DNA of 43,404 bases from Methylobacterium dankookense (GCF_902141855.1 NZ_CABFVH010000046.1:1-43404); one strand, 5' to 3'; shown: positions 1-6,747, counted from the first letter of the stretch. Made by a program: numbers and translations. The notes: a model not told the origin generated them from the sequence alone.

Positions 1-39
1 CGGGGTGTAGCGCAGTCTGGTAGCGCACCTGGTTTGGGA
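1..39 (+). repeat. attL: attL core: 5' half of tRNA-Pro(TGG), direct repeat copy 1
   Basis: Identical to 43366-43404. It reads as the acceptor 5' strand, D-arm and the anticodon-stem 5' strand CCTGG with loop TTTGGGA of a proline tRNA. At this end the expected CCAGG 3' strand is missing; phage sequence follows instead, so this copy is a dead tRNA half that keeps the host's own upstream promoter. The integrase stop codon lies only 9 bases inside. Crossover in the anticodon stem-loop is a known preference of tyrosine integrases. Confidence 0.93.
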
Positions 40-48
40 GCATCGGGG

Positions 49-1218
49 CTAAGCCCCCTTAACCTCCTGTGCCGACAGCGGAATGGCCGTTTCCGGTTCT
101 GCCGTGTCGGGACTTTTGTCGGGATTCCGCGTCGCCGCGCCCCGCTTCGAGGCTGCCTCCATCGCTTCCAGCACGTCGTCGTGCATGACGTGGGCGTACT
201 TGGCCGTCGTGGTGATGTCCGCGTGCCGGAGCATCCGCTGGGCGACCTTCAGGTTTCCGCAGGCGCGAAGGACGCGGGTCGCCGCCGTGTGCCGGTTGTC
301 GTGGAAGCGGTAGTCCGTCAGCTCGGTCTTCACGTCGCGCCGGAACGCCGTCTTCAGGCCCTCATAGGTGATGGGATAGCGCTGGCCGCGGCGCCGATCG
401 CCGCTGGCGCGCTGGGCGACATAGGTGAACACGAACTCATCGTGCTCGCCCTGGAGCGGCCAGAGCAGGGCGCGGACGGTCGGCGGCATGGGGATCGACG
501 CCAGCTTGTCGCCCTTGCCGAGGACCCACACCTGCCGGCCGCCCCAGTCCACATCCCGCCAGCGCAACGTGACGCATTCGTTTAAACGGCAGCCCGTCAG
601 CAGGGCGAAGCGGACCACGGCGTGATAGTCGGGCCGGAGGGCCGCGAACAGCGTGGTCTCCTCGTCAGCGCGCAGCTCGCGCACGCGCTCCTGCGGCTCT
701 TTGAGCATGTGCTTGCGCCACTCGATCGGCGCCACCGGCTCCTGCCACACCTTCGCGGCCCGCGTGAGGATGGCGCGCAGAACCTCCGTCACCGTGCGGT
801 TGACGGTGGCCGCGCTCACGCGCCGCTCGACGCGCTTGCCGTCCTCGATCCGGAAGGTGGTTTCCTGGCGGCGCTTCGTGACCAGCGTGGCGACCAGGGT
901 GCTGTCGATCTTGGCGAGGCGCCGGCCGTTGCCGATCTCGGCCTGGAGCCAGCCGATGGCGCGCCAGAGGTCGTTCTGCGTCTTGGCAAACTGACCGACC
1001 TGATCCCAGTAGCGGCTCGCGGCGAGCCCGAAAGTCAGCGGCTCCCGGCCGAGCCGGGCAGCTTCCTTAAGTTGATCGGCTTCTTCGACGCGCTTGGCCT
1101 TTTCGTAGGCGTCGGCGTCCCGCTTGTTTGTGCAGCGCGTGGAGCCGTGAAATCGTACACCTTGCAGCTCGAAGTCGTAGAGGAAGATCTTTCGGCCTTT
1201 TGGACGGTAGGTCGACAT
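49..1218 (-). CDS. int: Tyrosine site-specific integrase
   Basis: 389 aa, the usual size for a phage tyrosine recombinase that integrates into and excises from an attachment site. Residues 1-45 look like a short arm-binding beta domain, residues 60-165 form the SAM-like core-binding domain, and residues 180-350 the catalytic domain. The visible active-site set is R211 (TGCRLNE), K235 (GKGDK), H306 and R309 (HDNRH), H332 (LRHAD) and nucleophile Y341 (TAKYAH). It is the last gene of the leftward operon and stops 9 bp from attL, as expected for an integrase beside its own site. Its first 184 bases overlap the excisionase-like frame. The codons for its last residues contain a candidate arm-binding repeat at 106-125. 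Confidence 0.97.
   Translation of the reverse strand: MSTYRPKGRKIFLYDFELQGVRFHGSTRCTNKRDADAYEKAKRVEEADQLKEAARLGREPLTFGLAASRYWDQVGQFAKTQNDLWRAIGWLQAEIGNGRRLAKIDSTLVATLVTKRRQETTFRIEDGKRVERRVSAATVNRTVTEVLRAILTRAAKVWQEPVAPIEWRKHMLKEPQERVRELRADEETTLFAALRPDYHAVVRFALLTGCRLNECVTLRWRDVDWGGRQVWVLGKGDKLASIPMPPTVRALLWPLQGEHDEFVFTYVAQRASGDRRRGQRYPITYEGLKTAFRRDVKTELTDYRFHDNRHTAATRVLRACGNLKVAQRMLRHADITTTAKYAHVMHDDVLEAMEAASKRGAATRNPDKSPDTAEPETAIPLSAQEVKGA
106..125. promoter_or_regulatory. Candidate integrase arm-type site, left arm
   Basis: Two direct copies of GTCGGGA separated by CTTTT (12-bp period) lie inside the 3' end of int. The 19-base unit at 106-124 recurs exactly at 43236-43254 near attR. Paired direct repeats on both sides of the core are what integrase arm sites look like. 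Function is inferred. Confidence 0.6.
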
Positions 1219-1403
1219 TCGCGCTTCCTCCTCGCCTCAATGAACGAGTCGAGGTCCGCAGGGTGATACATCCGGTGCTGGCGTGTCGAGCCGCGGCCGG
1301 TGGCGATGTAGTCCAGTTCGCCCGCATCGACGTGCTTCCGGAGCGTGCGGGTGCAGATGCCGAGGCGGTCGGCGGCCTCCTGGGGGGTGAGGAGGGCGGT
1401 CAC
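1035..1403 (-). CDS. xis: Excisionase-like MerR/HTH_17-type DNA-binding protein
   Basis: 122 aa from a GTG start that overlaps the stop of the upstream gene (GTGA). Residues 5-55 form a winged helix-turn-helix of the excisionase/HTH_17 type: LTPQEAADRLGICTRTLRKH, then a wing, then YHPADLDSFIEARR. Proteins of this kind bend attachment-site DNA and steer the integrase toward excision. The last ~60 residues are read out of frame over the first 184 bases of int and are low-complexity, so the functional part is probably residues 1-65. Position directly before int and co-transcription with it support the assignment. It could instead be a small transcription regulator. Confidence 0.8.
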   Translation of the reverse strand: MTALLTPQEAADRLGICTRTLRKHVDAGELDYIATGRGSTRQHRMYHPADLDSFIEARRKRECRPTVQKAERSSSTTSSCKVYDFTAPRAAQTSGTPTPTKRPSASKKPINLRKLPGSAGSR

Positions 1404-1555
1404 GGCCGGGCCCCGCAGGCTCGCGCAGCTTCGGCCGCGACGCGTTGGGCTTCACTCGACTTCGCGAGGTAGACGCAGCCGCCAGGGCCGAGCGTGACAG
1501 CGAGGATGAGCAGAGCGATTCCGCCATAGGTGCTGAAGGGCGTGCGCTCGCTCAC
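1400..1555 (-). CDS. Small single-pass membrane protein (51 aa)
   Basis: A short frame with a GTG start. The start overlaps the stop of the ASCH gene and its own stop overlaps the GTG of the excisionase, both as GTGA junctions, which strongly suggests coupled translation. The product begins SERTPFSTYGG, followed by one hydrophobic helix (about residues 12-31, IALLILAVTLGPGGCVYLA) and an Ala/Arg-rich cytoplasmic-looking tail. No family is recognised. A second tiny membrane protein (6114-6215) opens the same operon. Confidence 0.65.
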   Translation of the reverse strand: MSERTPFSTYGGIALLILAVTLGPGGCVYLAKSSEAQRVAAEAARACGARP

Positions 1556-2001
1556 GGCGCCGCTCCCGCGATATCGAGCGGATCGGCCGGTGCGAGCGGC
1601 TTCCAGCGGATCAGCACGCCGCTGAACACGTCCTGCCCCGGATGATTCTCACGCCAAAAGGCGACCATCTCGTCGAAGTCGCGGAAGCCGTCCTGTCGGG
1701 CGAACTCGTCCAGGGTCACGCCCCACGTTGCGCCCCGCACGAAGGCGCCTTCGAGCGTGTTCACGACGATGCTCGGCGGCTGCCGGCGGGCGGGCAGGAT
1801 GATCCGAACCCGTTCAACCGCTATGCACGGCGCCTCGCCGATCCGCCGGCAGTGCTTCGTCCGCATGCCGGTGTAGAGCTGCACGTGCTCGCCCGGCCGG
1901 GCGTGCCGGCCCTTCCCCGCTCGCTCGGCCCGGATCGTCTGGGCCTTCGTGCCCGAGAGGATCGGGGCAGCGAACTGTTTCTTGAAGCTGTAGGCGACCA
2001 T
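1552..2001 (-). CDS. ASCH-domain protein
   Basis: 149 aa. It starts MVAYSFKKQFAAPILSGTKA and continues with TIRAERAGKGRHARPGEHVQ, the form of ASCH domains: an early lysine, a TIR motif, then a 'G-x-x-v-q-LYTGMRTKHCR' strand. ASCH proteins are PUA-like folds that bind RNA or modified nucleotides; some members are amidohydrolases acting on acetylated cytidine, but no activity can be assigned here. The start is fixed by the ATGA overlap with the DUF4031 gene at 2001; the open frame continues upstream only as shadow sequence. The C-terminal part (DEMVAFWRENHPG) matches phage ASCH proteins. Confidence 0.85.
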   Translation of the reverse strand: MVAYSFKKQFAAPILSGTKAQTIRAERAGKGRHARPGEHVQLYTGMRTKHCRRIGEAPCIAVERVRIILPARRQPPSIVVNTLEGAFVRGATWGVTLDEFARQDGFRDFDEMVAFWRENHPGQDVFSGVLIRWKPLAPADPLDIAGAAP

Positions 2002-2375
2002 CAGATGAGCGCCCCCTGCGCGGCGCGCACGATGCCGTCCGCAGGCTGGCCGGCGGCCCGCCGCTTGGCCTCGATCCGCTTGACCATCGCCGGCCGGCCG
2101 CGCTGCTGCGCGTCGAAATAGGCGGCCCCGTAGCGGTCGGTTTCCAGGGCGCCGGCCTCGATCGCCGCCGCCCGCTTGCACTTCGCGATGTCAAAGTGGA
2201 CCCACGACGCCCTGCGGAATCGCGGCTGGGACAGCGTCGGGTGGCCCTGGATCCACTTCCGCTCGACGCCGATCCGGTCGACCATCGCCAGCAGCTCCTC
2301 CAGGCTGTCGGCCCACAGGTGGCACATGATCATCCGGCCGAAGGGGAAGGCGGCTTGGTCGACGTAGCAGCTCAT
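2001..2375 (-). CDS. DUF4031 domain protein
   Basis: 124 aa. The N-terminal ~80 residues carry the DUF4031 signature: MSCYVDQAAFPFGRMIMCHL, then a DSLEEL helix and a GVERKWIQ strand. DUF4031 proteins are common in phages and actinobacteria and have no established function. The start overlaps the stop of the preceding gene (ATGA at 2372-2375), and its stop overlaps the start of the ASCH gene. The C-terminal tail is basic (KRIEAKRRAAG). The pairing with ASCH and Gp37-type genes may mean a shared role in nucleic-acid or nucleotide handling, but that is only suggested by proximity. Confidence 0.88.
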   Translation of the reverse strand: MSCYVDQAAFPFGRMIMCHLWADSLEELLAMVDRIGVERKWIQGHPTLSQPRFRRASWVHFDIAKCKRAAAIEAGALETDRYGAAYFDAQQRGRPAMVKRIEAKRRAAGQPADGIVRAAQGALI

Positions 2376-2662
2376 CGCGTTTCGCCTGCCCCCCAGTAGG
2401 ACGCGGGCTTCTCCAGCCGGCGGTCGATGGATCGCTTGAGCGCTTCCGCAACCTGCGAATCGCCGTAGTTGACCCGCCAGAGGTCGACGGCTGTGGTGAC
2501 GAGGACATGGGCGGCAACGTCGGCCTGCATGCCCTCGTCGAACGGCTTGTCGAGCAGGTCCATGATCCCGCGGGCCAGCTCGACGACGTGCCGGCCGGAG
2601 ACGTTGACCATGCCTTCAGGCGGGACGTGTCCGGCGGCTGCGCGGCGCTTCTGCTCACCCAT
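2372..2662 (-). CDS. Hypothetical phage protein (96 aa)
   Basis: No family recognised. The product is largely helical and acidic, with a central stretch VVELARGIMDLLDKPFDEGM and a tryptophan-rich C-terminus ending SYWGAGETR. The start overlaps the end of the Gp37-type gene by 8 bp and its stop overlaps the DUF4031 start. It may be an accessory partner of one of these neighbours. Confidence 0.75.
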   Translation of the reverse strand: MGEQKRRAAAGHVPPEGMVNVSGRHVVELARGIMDLLDKPFDEGMQADVAAHVLVTTAVDLWRVNYGDSQVAEALKRSIDRRLEKPASYWGAGETR

Positions 2663-3758
2663 GGTGCGCCTCCGGGAAGGCGTCGTGCGTGCGGCCGTCG
2701 AGGAGCCGGCCGGCGGCCCGCTTCCCGACCCGGCGCATCACCTGAAAGCGTGCGCCGTGGAAGCCTCGGCCGCCGTCGAGGTTGAGCCACGCGGTATCGG
2801 CGCGATCGTCGGAGAAGGCGTTGCGGTAGTCCGCACGCCAATCCGAGTCCTCCGTGTCACGATCGAGAACGCTGAGCCACGCGCCGTGCTGCTTGAAGTG
2901 GAAGGCGACCCCTGTCGCGGCGCAGGTGTCGCGGATCTGGCGAGCCCAATCCGGATGCATTGGCCGCGCGTCCGGACCGCTCTCGCCGCCGACGATCGCC
3001 CAATGAAAGGCGCCCGTGCTGAAGGGGCCCGCGGCGTCGATCGGCCCAAGCAACGGCTCGAACGAGAAATACCGCACGGCCGAGGGCGTGTTGTAGAGAT
3101 CTGCAACGCGCTCATCGAACCGGTGCTGATCTTCGGCCGAGACGCCGAGCCACACATGCGGCATCGGGAAATCGAAGGCCTGCGCCTTCAGGCTGCCCTG
3201 CGGTGTCCAGAAGGCCGAACCGTTCGGCACGTCGATCGTGTCGAGGGCTTCGTTGACCCGGTGCCAGCGCGTGGTCGGCGTCGTCTCAGCCGGTACGTCG
3301 ACGACATGGCCTCCGCGGCCGGAAAAGCCCAGCGAGAGGCGCATGGCCGGCGCTGGCTGCCACGTCTCCGTCGCCCAGGCGCGCATCCGGTCGGCGCGCT
3401 TGGTGAGCACCTGATAGGTGTGCCAAGGCGCGAGGGCCATGACGGCGAAGACGCGGTCAATCCATTCGTCAGGCACGTTCTCGGCGAACAGGTCGCCGTG
3501 GGCGCAGACGAAGATCTTACGCGGCCGGCGCCAGCGCATGGGGAGCGTCAGATACTCCTCATTGAATCGGACCCGACCGTTCCAGACGGGCTTGCTCTTG
3601 CTGGCGGTGGTGAGATTCCGGCGGGACGGCAGGTGCGCCAGTCGGGTGCCGGCGAGCTGCATCGCGTAGCAGTTGGTGCAGCCGGGCGAGACGACGGAAC
3701 AGCCGGTGATCGGGTTCCACGTCGCGTCCGTCCACTCGATCAGGCTGCGGTCACCCAT
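2655..3758 (-). CDS. Phage Gp37/Gp68 family protein (DUF5131)
   Basis: 367 aa, full length for the family. The N-terminus EWTDATWNPITGC contains a three-cysteine arrangement C20-x6-C27-x2-C30 (GCTNCYA). Later come blocks typical of the family: FVCAHGDLFAENVPDEWIDR, HTYQVLTKRADRM, WLGVSAEDQ, YFSFEPLLGPID and HWAIVGGESGPDARP, ending with FHFKQHGAW. The cysteine triad and the apparent repeated beta/alpha units resemble a radical-SAM TIM barrel, but that is inference; the biochemical function of the family is not established. It sits mid-operon, overlapping the genes on both sides by 8 bp. The gene is frequent in actinophages and alphaproteobacterial prophages. Confidence 0.92.
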   Translation of the reverse strand: MGDRSLIEWTDATWNPITGCSVVSPGCTNCYAMQLAGTRLAHLPSRRNLTTASKSKPVWNGRVRFNEEYLTLPMRWRRPRKIFVCAHGDLFAENVPDEWIDRVFAVMALAPWHTYQVLTKRADRMRAWATETWQPAPAMRLSLGFSGRGGHVVDVPAETTPTTRWHRVNEALDTIDVPNGSAFWTPQGSLKAQAFDFPMPHVWLGVSAEDQHRFDERVADLYNTPSAVRYFSFEPLLGPIDAAGPFSTGAFHWAIVGGESGPDARPMHPDWARQIRDTCAATGVAFHFKQHGAWLSVLDRDTEDSDWRADYRNAFSDDRADTAWLNLDGGRGFHGARFQVMRRVGKRAAGRLLDGRTHDAFPEAHHG

Positions 3759-4017
3759 GGCGCGGCTCCGGGCGATCGAGGCCGAGGAAATCGCAGGCGG
3801 CGCCGTGGAGCGTTTCCGTCTCCATGTCGTCCCCTGGATAGCGGCGCAGGAACACGTTCACCGCGTCCGCGAGCGCCGTGACGATCTCCTCCCGGTTCGG
3901 CGCCTCGCCATCGCGGACGGCGCAGAGCAGGAGGTCGATCGCCGTCGTGGCAGCCGACGCCGCGGCCAGACAGGCGCGGGCGTCGGGATCCGTGATGTTG
4001 GGGCCCTGCTCGGTCAC
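3751..4017 (-). CDS. Hypothetical acidic helical protein (88 aa)
   Basis: Starts at GTG overlapping the previous stop (GTGA at 4014-4017) and ends 8 bp inside the Gp37-type gene. The sequence is mostly helix, rich in Ala, Asp and Leu (ARACLAAASAATTAIDLLLC, then ALADAVNVFLRRYPG). No family recognised. The chain of overlaps on both sides is the main evidence that it is a real gene. Confidence 0.72.
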   Translation of the reverse strand: MTEQGPNITDPDARACLAAASAATTAIDLLLCAVRDGEAPNREEIVTALADAVNVFLRRYPGDDMETETLHGAACDFLGLDRPEPRHG

Positions 4018-4502
4018 GCGCTCGCCCCCGTGCCCTCGGTGGCGATCTCGAAGCGCGGCGGGCCTCCCTGCGCGGTGAAGCGCAGCGGGATGTCGTCGCT
4101 CCAGCGGTAGACGGTCAGGTCGTGCTTCGTGCCCTCGTCGGCCTCGCCGGCTTCGCGCAGGATCTCGACGAGCTGATCGGCATCCTCGGAGACGGTGTCC
4201 GTGTCGCCGTCCACCATAAGCATGGCGCCGGCCGGCACGGGCGGCTCGATCTCGAAGCTGCCGCCGGGCCCGAAGGTGAGCACGGCGTCTTCCAGCGTGT
4301 CACAGCAGGCGAAGGGGACGATCTGCCCCTCGGTGATCACGCGGGGCTCGAACCCGTCGCCCTCGATTCGGCTGCCGTAGCCCGGCGCGCCGTCGTCCAG
4401 GGTCAGAAGCCAATCGTTGGGCGTCTCGCGCCCGGTCGGCGGGATCTCGTCGATGGCCTCGCTCGGCCACCACTCGCGGTTCTTTCGCGGCTCCAGGGAC
4501 AT
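4014..4502 (-). CDS. Hypothetical protein (162 aa)
   Basis: Starts MSLEPRKNREWWPSEAIDEI one base after the stop of the previous gene; a longer frame upstream is shadow. Strongly acidic in the middle (VDGDTDTVSEDADQLVEILR) and otherwise beta-rich. No family recognised. The stop overlaps the GTG of the next gene, so it belongs to the same translationally coupled operon. Confidence 0.75.
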   Translation of the reverse strand: MSLEPRKNREWWPSEAIDEIPPTGRETPNDWLLTLDDGAPGYGSRIEGDGFEPRVITEGQIVPFACCDTLEDAVLTFGPGGSFEIEPPVPAGAMLMVDGDTDTVSEDADQLVEILREAGEADEGTKHDLTVYRWSDDIPLRFTAQGGPPRFEIATEGTGASA

Positions 4503-4503
4503 G

Positions 4504-4857
4504 TCAGCTCTCCGGGGTTGAGGCCGCGGCATCGGCTGCAGCGGCGCGGTCCAGCCGCTCGATGGCGGCTATGAGCAGGGCTCCGGCGCGGAGAAGGTCC
4601 TGGCGCTGGCCCTCGGATTTGAAGCGGGCGCCCCAGCCCTTCGGCCACAGGGCGATCATCAGGCCCCAGGCGTTCGATGGGACGAGGTCCCTCTGACGCT
4701 CGGGGGAATGGGTGCTGCAGAAGGCGAGGGTGGCCGCGGCACGGCCGAGCGCATCGTCCGGCAGCGCATCGTCGTGCTCCGGCCCGTAGCCGTGCTCGGC
4801 GATGCCGCGGGCCCGCTCGGCGGCCAGCTCGGCGGCGATGCGCTCGTGCGGCAGCAT
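4504..4857 (-). CDS. Conserved phage protein with HGYxPEHDD motif (117 aa)
   Basis: The N-terminus ERARGIAEHGYGPEHDDALP matches a short motif (E-x-x-R-q-I-x-x-h-G-y-t-p-E-H-D-D) that recurs in small early proteins of many phages. The clustered His and Asp could bind a metal. The rest is helical, with a tryptophan-rich stretch (NAWGLMIALWPKGW) and an alanine-rich tail. Function unknown. The start is the ATG 10 bp after the preceding stop. Confidence 0.78.
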   Translation of the reverse strand: MLPHERIAAELAAERARGIAEHGYGPEHDDALPDDALGRAAATLAFCSTHSPERQRDLVPSNAWGLMIALWPKGWGARFKSEGQRQDLLRAGALLIAAIERLDRAAAADAAASTPES

Positions 4858-4867
4858 CGGCGCGCCC

Positions 4868-5260
4868 TCAGTCGGCCTTGCGCCGGCTGGGGCGCAGGAT
4901 CTCGGCCTTCAGGTACGGGCGGCGCGCCAGGATCTCGGACGGATGCCGCCAGGAACGGCGGCCGTCGCGCTCGGCGCGATCCTCCTCGCGGTAGATCGCG
5001 GCGCAGCGGCTGAGCAGGGTCCAGACCTTCAGTACGGTGGCGGTGTGCCGATCGTGGCGCAGCGCCATCAGCAAGTCGTAGATCTCGGCCCCGCGCTTGG
5101 ACCGGCGGTTGTTGAAGGCCATGCGGCAGGCGTTCCCGCAGAACTCCGCCCCGGCCACGCCGCTGGCGAAGGGCACACCGCATTCGAGGCAGGCGCGCTC
5201 CGGCTGGACGGTGCGCCTCGGGGCGCCGCTGTTGTCGGCCTCGCAGGCGCAGCGCAGCAT
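4868..5260 (-). CDS. Zinc-ribbon protein (130 aa)
   Basis: Begins MLRCACEADNSG at an ATGA junction with the preceding gene. Residues ~29-55 have two cysteine pairs, C-L-E-C and, after 15 residues, C-G-N-A-C, followed by the basic segment RMAFNNRRSKRG. This is the form of a small zinc finger of the type that recognises DNA or RNA ends. The C-terminal half is basic and helical. Possible roles include binding nucleic acid in early host take-over; no specific family was recognised. Confidence 0.78.
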   Translation of the reverse strand: MLRCACEADNSGAPRRTVQPERACLECGVPFASGVAGAEFCGNACRMAFNNRRSKRGAEIYDLLMALRHDRHTATVLKVWTLLSRCAAIYREEDRAERDGRRSWRHPSEILARRPYLKAEILRPSRRKAD

Positions 5261-5565
5261 CACGCCCGCCCTCCGGCCTCGGCCCGCTTGCGAATCTTCC
5301 GCGCGAGCTGGACGAGGCGCTGTCCTTCCATCCGGGCGGCCGAGGCGGCGACCACGACGGGCGGCGTCGCCCGCATCATGGCGCGGGCGTCGTCGCGATA
5401 GGTCTCGATCTCGGCTTCCGTGAACCCGGCGGCGTACAGGTGGCGCAGGGTGCACGCGTCCTCCGGGCCGGAGGCGTGGTGGCGCATCGTCTCGGCCATG
5501 AGGCGGATGCGCGTCTTGCGGTCGCGGGCGGTGCGCGCCGCGTGGAGCTTGGACGGGGCGACCAT
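5260..5565 (-). CDS. Hypothetical helical protein (101 aa)
   Basis: Starts MVAPSKLHAARTARDRKTRI with an ATGA overlap at 5562-5565; the open frame extends upstream as low-complexity Arg/Pro shadow. The middle, LRHLYAAGFTEAEIETYRDD, looks like a small helix-turn-helix-like unit ('agfteaEI'), and the N- and C-termini are basic. It could be a DNA-binding protein, but no family was recognised with certainty. Confidence 0.74.
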   Translation of the reverse strand: MVAPSKLHAARTARDRKTRIRLMAETMRHHASGPEDACTLRHLYAAGFTEAEIETYRDDARAMMRATPPVVVAASAARMEGQRLVQLARKIRKRAEAGGRA

Positions 5566-5882
5566 CAGCGGGCGTGTTCCTCGACGAGGGCGGAGAGAGC
5601 GGCGGCGACGGCGAGCGGCCCGGCGAGATCCCGCAGCTCGCGGCGCAGGCGCCGGGCGACCGGGCCGGGCGCGCGATCGGCGAAGGCCGACAAATGCGCG
5701 GTCAGGAGGCGCGCCCCGACCGCGTCGAGCTGCCGGAGTGCGAGCCGGATGAGCAGGAGCGAGGTCCAGGCGTCCCGGCTGCCCCTCTCCAGGCGGGACA
5801 TGCCCGCCGGGATGCGAGGCGCGAGGCCGCGGGTGCACAGGGCGTGCTCGGCGGCGGTGAGGTCGGCGGCGAGGGCGGCCAT
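5565..5882 (-). CDS. Hypothetical Ala/Leu-rich helical protein (105 aa)
   Basis: Start MAALAADLTAAEHALC lies one base after the stop of the gene before it. The product is almost all helix with evenly spaced Leu, Ala and Arg, suggesting a helical bundle rather than a membrane protein, since charged residues are spread throughout. No family recognised. The stop overlaps the next start as ATGA. Confidence 0.7.
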   Translation of the reverse strand: MAALAADLTAAEHALCTRGLAPRIPAGMSRLERGSRDAWTSLLLIRLALRQLDAVGARLLTAHLSAFADRAPGPVARRLRRELRDLAGPLAVAAALSALVEEHAR

Positions 5883-5883
5883 G

Positions 5884-6114
5884 TCAGGCGACCCCTTCGC
5901 AGCGCATGGCCGACAGGCCATCGCGGGTTGCCGCGATCAGGTGTTCCTTGAGCTGATTGAACACCTCGACGGCGGTCGGCACCGGCATGGGCGCGACGGC
6001 GAACACCTCGCCGTCTTGATCATGCAGCCGGACATGAATGTTGCCGCAGGCGCAGGCTTCGCAGCCGGCGACGCTGATGGATGCGGCGCGCTCGTAATCG
6101 GGACGGGCGGCCAT
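5884..6114 (-). CDS. Hypothetical small protein with CxxCxC motif (76 aa)
   Basis: Start MAARPDYERAASI sits on a TGATG junction with the tiny gene before it. Residues 17-25 read GCEACACGN, a cysteine cluster that could hold a metal. The remainder is a beta/alpha domain (IHVRLHDQDGEVFAVAPMPV). Function unknown. An open frame extends upstream, but the junction and the upstream micro-gene favour this start. Confidence 0.7.
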   Translation of the reverse strand: MAARPDYERAASISVAGCEACACGNIHVRLHDQDGEVFAVAPMPVPTAVEVFNQLKEHLIAATRDGLSAMRCEGVA

Positions 6115-6215
6115 CACTCGCCCCCCCAGCCCAGAGAGCGGCCGACGAGCGGCATCGAGCCGATCGCCGTGAAGACCGCCAACATGATGAAACCGAAGAC
6201 CTGTGCGTCGGACAC
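6114..6215 (-). CDS. Tiny single-pass membrane protein (33 aa), first gene of leftward operon
   Basis: A short GTG-initiated frame coding for SDAQVFGFIMLAVFTAIGSM followed by PLVGRSLGWGGE: one hydrophobic helix with a short polar N-terminus. A purine-rich stretch (GAGAGGG) lies about 8 bases before the GTG, and the stop overlaps the next ATG as TGATG. It lies just downstream of the OL operators, so it would be the first protein made from the leftward promoter. Single-helix phage proteins in this place can act on the host membrane or a host enzyme, but no role can be assigned. Confidence 0.6.
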   Translation of the reverse strand: MSDAQVFGFIMLAVFTAIGSMPLVGRSLGWGGE

Positions 6216-6243
6216 CGCTCGACCCTCTCGCTAATGCGAGCCT

Positions 6244-6264
6244 AAAGTGCATCACAAGCACCTT
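6244..6264. promoter_or_regulatory. Repressor operator OL1 (imperfect dyad)
   Basis: AAAGTGCA-TCACA-AGCACCTT has the same 8-5-8 design as the perfect site at 7123-7143 (AACGTGCT / AGCACGTT), with two changes in the left half and one in the right. It lies 28 bases before the GTG of the leftward operon, where binding would block a promoter. Confidence 0.75.
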
Positions 6265-6268
6265 AAGC

Positions 6269-6274
6269 CGTCAA
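6269..6274 (-). promoter_or_regulatory. Candidate leftward early promoter PL (-35 element)
   Basis: On the minus strand TTGACG lies in the gap between the two OL operators. The -10 region would fall within or just before the operator at 6244-6264; no good TATAAT match is seen, which is common in high-GC alphaproteobacteria. The operator overlap, not the element itself, is the main support. Confidence 0.45.
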
Positions 6275-6279
6275 TCCCT

Positions 6280-6300
6280 AACGTGCTTCAGAGGCACGTA
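6280..6300. promoter_or_regulatory. Repressor operator OL2
   Basis: AACGTGCT-TCAGA-GGCACGTA: the left half-site is identical to that of the operator at 7123-7143, and the right half matches 6 of 8. Its start is 36 bp from that of OL1, putting both on similar faces of the helix if about 12 bp per turn is allowed. It also borders the upstream region of the rightward gene at 6433. Confidence 0.8.
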
Positions 6301-6432
6301 AGCGAGCGGATCCGCCATCCACACCTTTCCACAGGGTAAGTCCCTGAAAGGCGTCGATTCCTCATCAGAAGTTGTTTTGATCTTGTTTTGTTCTCAAGGG
6401 TGCGCCACGTTCGCCTCAACAAAGGAGGCCCG

Positions 6433-6747
6433 ATGCCCTCGCTGACACGCTTCATGGCGCAAGGTTACACCCGGCTCGACGACGGGCTGATGCGCGCGGA
6501 CGAGCCGTTGCGGTTCATGACGCCTGGGGAAGCCATCGACGAGGTGGAGCGCTTAGCTCCGCGGCGAGCTGGCGCGGTCGCCTACAAGTGGGTCGGGGAT
6601 GAGAGGAACGGCGAAACCGGCCGTATCAGCCTCCTGCGGCACGTCGGCGTGATACCCGTCTACGTGGCGCTTGCACTGGGGATTGAGGAGGAGAGCTGTC
6701 AGCTTCCTCGGCTGCGGCGTGAGGCCCATCTTCAGTATGCGAGTTGA
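6433..6747 (+). CDS. Hypothetical protein, divergent from leftward operon (104 aa)
   Basis: The start ATG has a very strong ribosome site (AAAGGAGG, 6 bases before it), better than most genes in the window. Product: MPSLTRFMAQGYTRLDDGLM, then MTPGEAIDEVERLAPRRAGA and an AYKWVGDERNGETGRI strand. The middle resembles small conserved alphaproteobacterial proteins with a 'GAVAfsrtGd...G' motif, but no function is known. The last 122 bases are antisense to the 3' end of the repressor gene. As it is outside both early operons it might be expressed in the lysogen. Confidence 0.7.
   Translation: MPSLTRFMAQGYTRLDDGLMRADEPLRFMTPGEAIDEVERLAPRRAGAVAYKWVGDERNGETGRISLLRHVGVIPVYVALALGIEEESCQLPRLRREAHLQYAS

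Noticed and set aside
1..39. Functional tRNA-Pro at the left end
   Set aside because: Only the 5' half is present; phage sequence follows instead of the anticodon 3' strand.
2469..3881. Long plus-strand open frame (470 codons)
   Set aside because: It is antisense to the Gp37/Gp68 gene and its neighbours; the product is Arg/Pro/Gly-rich without domains. High GC makes such shadows common.
1552..6215. Anti-phage defence system in the leftward operon
   Set aside because: No defence domain (nuclease, NTPase, TIR, toxin pair) is visible; calling it defence would be a guess.
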